Positions 5,620-8,697 of a stretch of DNA of 8,697 nucleotides are shown one piece after another (within the stretch, counting starts at the first letter, position 1; each line of letters starts with the position of its first letter). The translations under genes and the position numbers were made by a program. Source of the DNA: Methanomassiliicoccales archaeon UBA280 (GTDB taxonomy: Archaea > Thermoplasmatota > Thermoplasmata > SG8-5); the NCBI GenBank assembly GCA_002499085.1, contig DAKD01000023.1, positions 1-8,697 of the forward strand, in the 5' to 3' direction. A model generated the notes under the pieces. The model was not told the origin of the DNA. It saw nothing but the letters and a program-made list of their open reading frames with translations, and ran no database searches.

Positions 5620-5790
5620 TTGATCTGCATCGGAACACCAGTTCCGAACGGGCACCTTGCGGTGGCGCACTATGGTAACACTCGGGAGGGGGCGACCATC
5701 CGGGTTGTAAAGGATGTGAGAGGGATGGCGCATCAATGGCCCTCTAACCCCATATTTATATACGCGAAAACACCTATCTACCATCGATGA
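5620..5790 (+). CDS. Possible 56-residue leader protein ahead of mntA (uncertain)
   Basis: A TTG at 5620 sits three bases after GGTGAT (5611-5616), a strong archaeal ribosome-site match. The site lies the right distance behind the TATA box centred at 5576. The frame (start MICIGTPVPNGHLAVAHYGN, end IYAKTPIYHR) is open for 56 codons. Its TGA (5788-5790) overlaps the mntA ATG as ATGA, the same coupling style as hicB-hicA. I recognise no domain. Against it: TTG start, short length, an internal hairpin (TCGGAAC 5630-5636 with GTTCCGA 5641-5647), and a second TATA box inside it that could serve mntA directly. It may be a small antitoxin-like or leader peptide, or chance. Confidence 0.3.
   Translation: MICIGTPVPNGHLAVAHYGNTREGATIRVVKDVRGMAHQWPSNPIFIYAKTPIYHR
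5755..5762 (+). promoter_or_regulatory. Proximal TATA box of mntA
   Basis: TTTATATA, centred about 28 bases upstream of the mntA ATG at 5787. It would give a leaderless or nearly leaderless mntA-hepT mRNA. It may work as a second promoter beside the palindromic one at 5571-5580. A six-pair stem, AGAGGG (5719-5724) with CCCTCT (5740-5745), lies just upstream. Confidence 0.5.
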
Positions 5791-6083
5791 AAACAAGTGG
5801 TCTCGATTCAATCAAATCGACTCTTAAGAATCGCAAGCCTGTGCTGAAACGTAAATACAAGGTCAGCAGAATAGGCATATTCGGGTCGTTCGCCCGAGGC
5901 GAGCAAAAGCGCGCCAGCGATGTGGATGTGCTCGTGGAACTATCAGAACCCATCGGCCTGGATATAATTGCGCTGAAAGATTACTTGGAGAAAGCGCTGG
6001 GACGCGAGGTCGATCTGGTCACCGTCAAGGCCCTGAAAGCGAGAATGCGGGATGGGATATTGGCGGAGGTCGTTTACGTTTGA
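5787..6083 (+). CDS. mntA: MntA-type minimal nucleotidyltransferase antitoxin
   Basis: 98 residues, normal for the minimal nucleotidyltransferase (MNT) family. The signature GSX10DXD is complete: Gly33-Ser34, then Asp45 and Asp47 (GSFARGE...SDVDVLVE). The third acidic residue is in EVDLVT (Asp76). In characterised pairs MntA uses ATP to AMPylate a tyrosine in the HepT active site and so silences the toxin. The ATG at 5787 follows a TATA box at 28 bases and also overlaps the stop of a possible leader ORF. The gene runs into hepT with a four-base overlap (TTGA). All catalytic residues are present, so it is probably active. Confidence 0.93.
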   Translation: MKTSGLDSIKSTLKNRKPVLKRKYKVSRIGIFGSFARGEQKRASDVDVLVELSEPIGLDIIALKDYLEKALGREVDLVTVKALKARMRDGILAEVVYV

Positions 6084-6424
6084 GCGAGCGATCAATCTCA
6101 CTATACCTGGCGGACATGCTTGAAGCGGTCGACAGAGTCTGCGATTACACCTCGAAATTGACGTATTCCAGTTTTTCCGGGAACGAAATGGTTGCAGATG
6201 CGGTTCTGCGCAACCTTGAGGTACTGGGTGAAGCCGCGCGGCACGTTCCGCAGACGACGCGAAATAAATACCCGGGGATACCGTGGACGAGTCTGGTCGG
6301 CCTCAGGAACATCGTTATACACCAATATCACGGAGTCGACCTTGAGAACATCTGGCAGATAGCCCGCAAGGACCTGCCGCCTCTTAGAAATATATTGAGG
6401 GCGGCACTGGACAATCTGGGGTAA
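6080..6424 (+). CDS. hepT: HepT-type HEPN ribonuclease toxin (DUF86)
   Basis: 114 mostly helical residues with the HEPN RX4HXY motif: Arg76, His81 and Tyr83 in GLRNIVIHQYHG. The family cuts RNA, including tRNA in studied cases, and the tyrosine of this motif is the residue AMPylated by MntA. AVLRNLEVLGEAARHVP and GIPWTSLVGLRN are typical of DUF86/HepT. I take the TTG at 6080 as start because GGAGGT (6065-6070) lies nine bases upstream and TTG overlaps the mntA TGA, so the two are translationally coupled. An ATG at residue 13 would remove the first helix. The gene seems intact. Confidence 0.92.
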   Translation: MSERSISLYLADMLEAVDRVCDYTSKLTYSSFSGNEMVADAVLRNLEVLGEAARHVPQTTRNKYPGIPWTSLVGLRNIVIHQYHGVDLENIWQIARKDLPPLRNILRAALDNLG

Positions 6425-6477
6425 AATCAGGTTATATCGTCCGAAAAGGCCTGACATTAAATTTCACTTCTCCAAAT

Positions 6478-6516
6478 GCTTTTACCCTCTATCCAAAGTC
6501 CTGCGGGACATTTGGA
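6478..6516 (+). repeat. Bulged-hairpin element, copy 3 (right copy of the 39-base direct repeat)
   Basis: GCTTTTACCCTCTAT is followed by CCAAAGTCC (6493-6501), loop TGCG, GGAC (6506-6509), unpaired A (6510) and TTTGG (6511-6515). It matches 5245-5283 at 37 of 39 bases; the two differences are in the single-stranded lead, not in the hairpin. It stands 53 bases after the hepT stop. The rest of 6425-6568 holds a second shared motif (6540-6558) and no gene. It could double as the hepT terminator and as a terminator for the opposing gene that ends at 6569. Confidence 0.7.
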
Positions 6517-6568
6517 GCTGTGGGGGCAGGGGTGGGGGCCGATGGGGGCCGGTTCAACGCGCGCAGGC

Positions 6569-8359
6569 CTAGCTTCCCTTGGCCTGCTTCGCGATTCTGC
6601 GGACCGTTTCCAGGTCGTCCTCTTTCTCGGCCGGACCCAAAACCTCCGGGTTCCACCAGGCCAGGTTCCCCTCCTCGTCCTCCTTGATCCCCGAGACCCT
6701 CACCTGGATTACAGAGCCTTCCTCGGCCCGGACCTTCGTGGCCCTGGTGTTTCCTATGGTTCTGCCAGCGACCGAGCAGGAATAAATCCATCTCTGCACG
6801 CCGTCCTCGCTGTGCCTGGAAGGTTTGACCGAGGCCACCGTGACGCTGACCACGCGCTTCCTGCGCAGGAACAGGATTATGAGCATGGCCAGGATGAGTG
6901 GGACCAGGATGTAGGGGATTATCTCGAGCGGGGAACCCTCTCCCTGAACCTCGGGCGGCTCCGGCGCCGCCTGGACCGTTATCTCGACCGAGATGTAATT
7001 GTTGTTCTCGTCAGTCTCGGCAACTGCGTCGTCAGGGTCGGCCACGAACCTGAGCAGGTGCGTTCCCGCCGCCGGCGAGCCATAGCTGAACCTTGCTGTC
7101 GCGGAATCCCCGCTGGCAATGAAACTGATCGTCTTGCTGTCCACCGTGTCGTTGTAATCGTACATCCTGACGACGACATTGTATACATCCCCCCGGCCCG
7201 CATTCCTCACGGTGACGAAGATATTGGTGCTGTTCGTGTCGTACATCGTCGCATTCCTCGGGTCTATGGGGGAGAACGCCAGGCTGGAGCCGTCGATGAC
7301 CAAGTCAGGCGCCGTGGAGGAGTAGACCCTGAAACTGTTGTGCGGCGAGACGCCGGTGTACACAGCCCCGGAGGCGTCGTTCACCGATGTGACCCAGTAC
7401 TCCACAAGGGAGCCGACCGTGTAACTCGTGTTCTCGATAAGGACAATGTATCCGTTGTTGAACGAGTCATAGTCCATGGCCGCGGTCTGCTCGGCGCCGC
7501 CGTCCACCGTGTAATGCGCCGTGCTGCGCGTGAGCCCGCCGGCCGCATCCTGGACCCGCGCATATATAGTCGCGTCATAGTCCTCGTACACAACGCTCGG
7601 CGTGTGCCATGTCACGAGTATGTCCGCGGGCGTGGCCAGACGCAGGGAATAGACCTGCCTGTCCACCAGCGTGTTGTTGGGGCCGGTGAGGGTGAATATT
7701 ATCTCGTAGTCGACTCCCAGCTCCAGGACCGTGCTCCACTGGACTGAGGTAACGGCGCTCTGGTTGTGGGCCAGGTTGGCAATGCCCGCTGTCTGCGTAT
7801 CGAGCCCCTCGCTGTCCCGCGTGAGATTGTAGGACACATTGCCCGAGAACGTGGAATTCTGCCCGTTGTAGACCTCGCTCGCCGCGCCGATGCCGTCGGC
7901 ATAGACGTTCATGAGGTACACCCTTGCCGGGATGTTGATGCTCACGCCTATGGCCAAGGCCATGTTGCCGGGGACGGCTGCGCCCCCCGTCTGGGCGGAG
8001 GCGGAGGGCACGCCGGAGGCGGTGATGTCGCCTGTGTACTCGCCCGGGGCCGAGGCAGGGAAATCAATCTCGTAATGGACTATCCTCTGCTGGTCCGGGT
8101 ACAGGGTGAAGACCTGCAGGTCAGTCCAGCTGAGCCACGGGGCAATGTCCCCCGAAACTGAGAGCATGATGTCCAGCGAGCTCTGGGACGCATTGCCCAT
8201 GCTTACGATGACGTAGCCCCGGAATGTCTGGTTGGTCCAAGGCTCGGCCTGGAAATCCACGGCGCCTGTCAGGGAGAGGCTGTACGCAGCCCGGGCGGGA
8301 GGGACGAGCGTCAGAATGAAGAGCAGGGCGATTACGATGCTGAGAAACTTGAATTTCAT
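6569..8359 (-). CDS. Secreted CARDB-domain protein with one C-terminal membrane span and a cytoplasmic tail
   Basis: 596 residues. Residues 1-24 are a signal peptide (basic KFKF, hydrophobic IVIALLFILTLV, cleavage near PARA-A). About 25-340 are beta-rich domains; the first part resembles NEW3/alpha-galactosidase-associated repeats (GEYTGDITASG). About 350-462 form a CARDB domain, an Ig-like adhesion module ending VADPDDAVAETDENNNY. Residues about 480-499 are a transmembrane helix, followed by RRKR as stop-transfer. The tail, about 502-596, faces the cytoplasm: RWIYSCSVAGRTIGNTRATK, then GSVIQVRVSGIKEDEEGNL, reminiscent of an OB-like fold. About eleven N-x-S/T sequons lie outside the membrane (for example Asn43, 56, 168, 199, 369, 403), so it is a likely N-glycan carrier. 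A TATA-like box is 28 bases upstream and no ribosome site is seen, so it is probably leaderless. The specific role is unknown. Confidence 0.88.
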   Translation of the reverse strand: MKFKFLSIVIALLFILTLVPPARAAYSLSLTGAVDFQAEPWTNQTFRGYVIVSMGNASQSSLDIMLSVSGDIAPWLSWTDLQVFTLYPDQQRIVHYEIDFPASAPGEYTGDITASGVPSASAQTGGAAVPGNMALAIGVSINIPARVYLMNVYADGIGAASEVYNGQNSTFSGNVSYNLTRDSEGLDTQTAGIANLAHNQSAVTSVQWSTVLELGVDYEIIFTLTGPNNTLVDRQVYSLRLATPADILVTWHTPSVVYEDYDATIYARVQDAAGGLTRSTAHYTVDGGAEQTAAMDYDSFNNGYIVLIENTSYTVGSLVEYWVTSVNDASGAVYTGVSPHNSFRVYSSTAPDLVIDGSSLAFSPIDPRNATMYDTNSTNIFVTVRNAGRGDVYNVVVRMYDYNDTVDSKTISFIASGDSATARFSYGSPAAGTHLLRFVADPDDAVAETDENNNYISVEITVQAAPEPPEVQGEGSPLEIIPYILVPLILAMLIILFLRRKRVVSVTVASVKPSRHSEDGVQRWIYSCSVAGRTIGNTRATKVRAEEGSVIQVRVSGIKEDEEGNLAWWNPEVLGPAEKEDDLETVRRIAKQAKGS

Positions 8360-8383
8360 TGATTGATGTAAATGGATATGGGG

Positions 8384-8390
8384 TTTATGA
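8384..8390 (-). promoter_or_regulatory. TATA-like box of the CARDB gene
   Basis: TCATAAA on the minus strand, centred 28 bases upstream of the ATG at 8359. It is a weaker match than the other boxes in this window, but its spacing agrees with them. The repeat block B begins a few bases further upstream. Confidence 0.35.
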
Positions 8391-8396
8391 TATTTC

Positions 8397-8690
8397 CGGT
8401 GTCAGAACCACTGTTCCGAGGCGGACGCCAGGCTGGAACAGGGAAAAATTGTTCCAAATCCCGAAGGGTTTGGATACAGTAAAAAAGGGAAAAGGTGGGC
8501 CGGGGTGCGGCCCGAAAGGTTTGGCCCACACGATGCTCGTGTCCGAATCTCCCCGTATTGCACGTAGTTCCGAATCTCCCTCAGGAGTTCGGATGGAGAT
8601 AAAATCGGGTACCGAGATTAATCGTTCCGGGCCTGGATCCAGATGGTATTGTCGAATGCTCAGCCCCCGAATCAAGTCCATCCGCATTCG
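8397..8690 (+). repeat. Composite intergenic repeat block, copy B
   Basis: Colinear with 5306-5549. Module 1 (8397-8460) has the AGAACC/GTTCC stem and a better second stem, TGGAACA (8434-8440) with TGTTCCA (8450-8456). Module 2 (8494-8515) matches the other copy at all 22 bases. Module 3 (8617-8690) matches at 71 of 74. Between modules 2 and 3 copy B carries about 100 extra bases, including CACGA/TCGTG and a minus-strand bulged hairpin. After module 1 it has a CCAAATCC/GGGTTTGG stem with loop CGAA, where copy A has a different hairpin. A 100-codon frame can be read on the minus strand (8385-8687) but is not kept in copy A, so I treat the block as non-coding. Sequence after 8690 (CCATATA) is unlike copy A. 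Confidence 0.75.
8570..8605 (-). repeat. Bulged-hairpin element, copy 4 (opposite orientation)
   Basis: Read on the minus strand, ATTTTATCTCCAT (8605-8593) precedes 5' arm CCGAACTCC (8592-8584), loop TGAG, inner arm GGAG (8579-8576), one unpaired A (8575) and outer arm TTCGG (8574-8570). Compared with copies 2 and 3, the third pair is G-C instead of A-T and the sixth C-G instead of G-C, with both partners changed. It lies in the segment present in block B and absent from block A. Confidence 0.65.
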
Positions 8691-8697
8691 CCATATA

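Noticed and set aside
5581..5811. Minus-strand 76-codon frame over the mntA upstream region
   Set aside because: It runs against the TATA boxes and into the mntA start, has no promoter and no recognisable domain; the plus-strand candidate has better signals.
6476..7747. Plus-strand frame of over 400 codons opposite the CARDB gene
   Set aside because: Arises from high GC on the antisense strand; it begins inside the hairpin repeat, and the minus strand has a signal peptide, CARDB domain and membrane helix.
8385..8687. 100-codon minus-strand frame across block B
   Set aside because: Only about the first 25 codons match block A, where the frame then changes course; the similarity is at DNA level and includes strong stems, so a gene is not supported.

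Overview
The window looks archaeal. Most genes have a TATA-like box about 25-30 bases upstream of the start codon, as expected for leaderless or nearly leaderless archaeal transcripts. Good Shine-Dalgarno matches appear only inside or just ahead of the one two-gene + strand operon. The encoded families are an archaeal-type GlcNAc-1-phosphate transferase, a CARDB surface protein, HicAB, MntA/HepT and an AAA_14/DUF4143 ATPase. The base composition is fairly GC-rich. The leftmost gene carries N-terminal T-N-G-L repeats, which I associate from memory with Thermoplasmata-related Euryarchaeota. That placement is an inference, not a proof.

Layout. Positions 1-1702 (minus, cut by the window edge): a large surface protein with five N-terminal TNGLTNGLG repeats, one membrane anchor and two CBM9/DOMON-like domain starts. 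1790-2842 (minus): a polytopic lipid-linked GlcNAc-1-P transferase of the GPT/AglH type. 3016-4296 (minus): an AAA_14/DUF4143 ATPase. 4478-4923 (minus): a hicB-hicA toxin-antitoxin pair. 4924-5786: about 860 bases packed with inverted repeats and no convincing large gene. 5787-6424 (plus): an mntA-hepT toxin-antitoxin operon. 6569-8359 (minus): a signal-peptide/CARDB/one-membrane-span protein with a cytoplasmic tail. 8360-8697: a second copy of the intergenic repeat block.

How the genes may fit together. The glycan-starting transferase lies between two surface proteins rich in N-glycosylation sequons, which fits envelope or N-glycan biogenesis. The middle (ATPase, HicAB, MntA/HepT) is a small accessory island of toxin-antitoxin type genes. 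It is interleaved with repeated, strongly folding non-coding DNA.

The most unusual content is in the gaps. (i) There is a family of small bulged hairpins that follow a TATCTCCAT-like motif; they occur in both orientations and show compensatory base changes. (ii) A composite repeat block is present at 5306-5549 and 8397-8690, in the same orientation, with a 74-base module that is 71/74 identical. The two copies differ by segments that carry hairpins of family (i), which looks like small hairpin elements nesting inside a larger one. (iii) An 11-base inverted repeat is centred on a TATA box about 200 bases upstream of mntA. It is followed by a Shine-Dalgarno site and a possible 56-residue leader ORF whose stop overlaps the mntA start.
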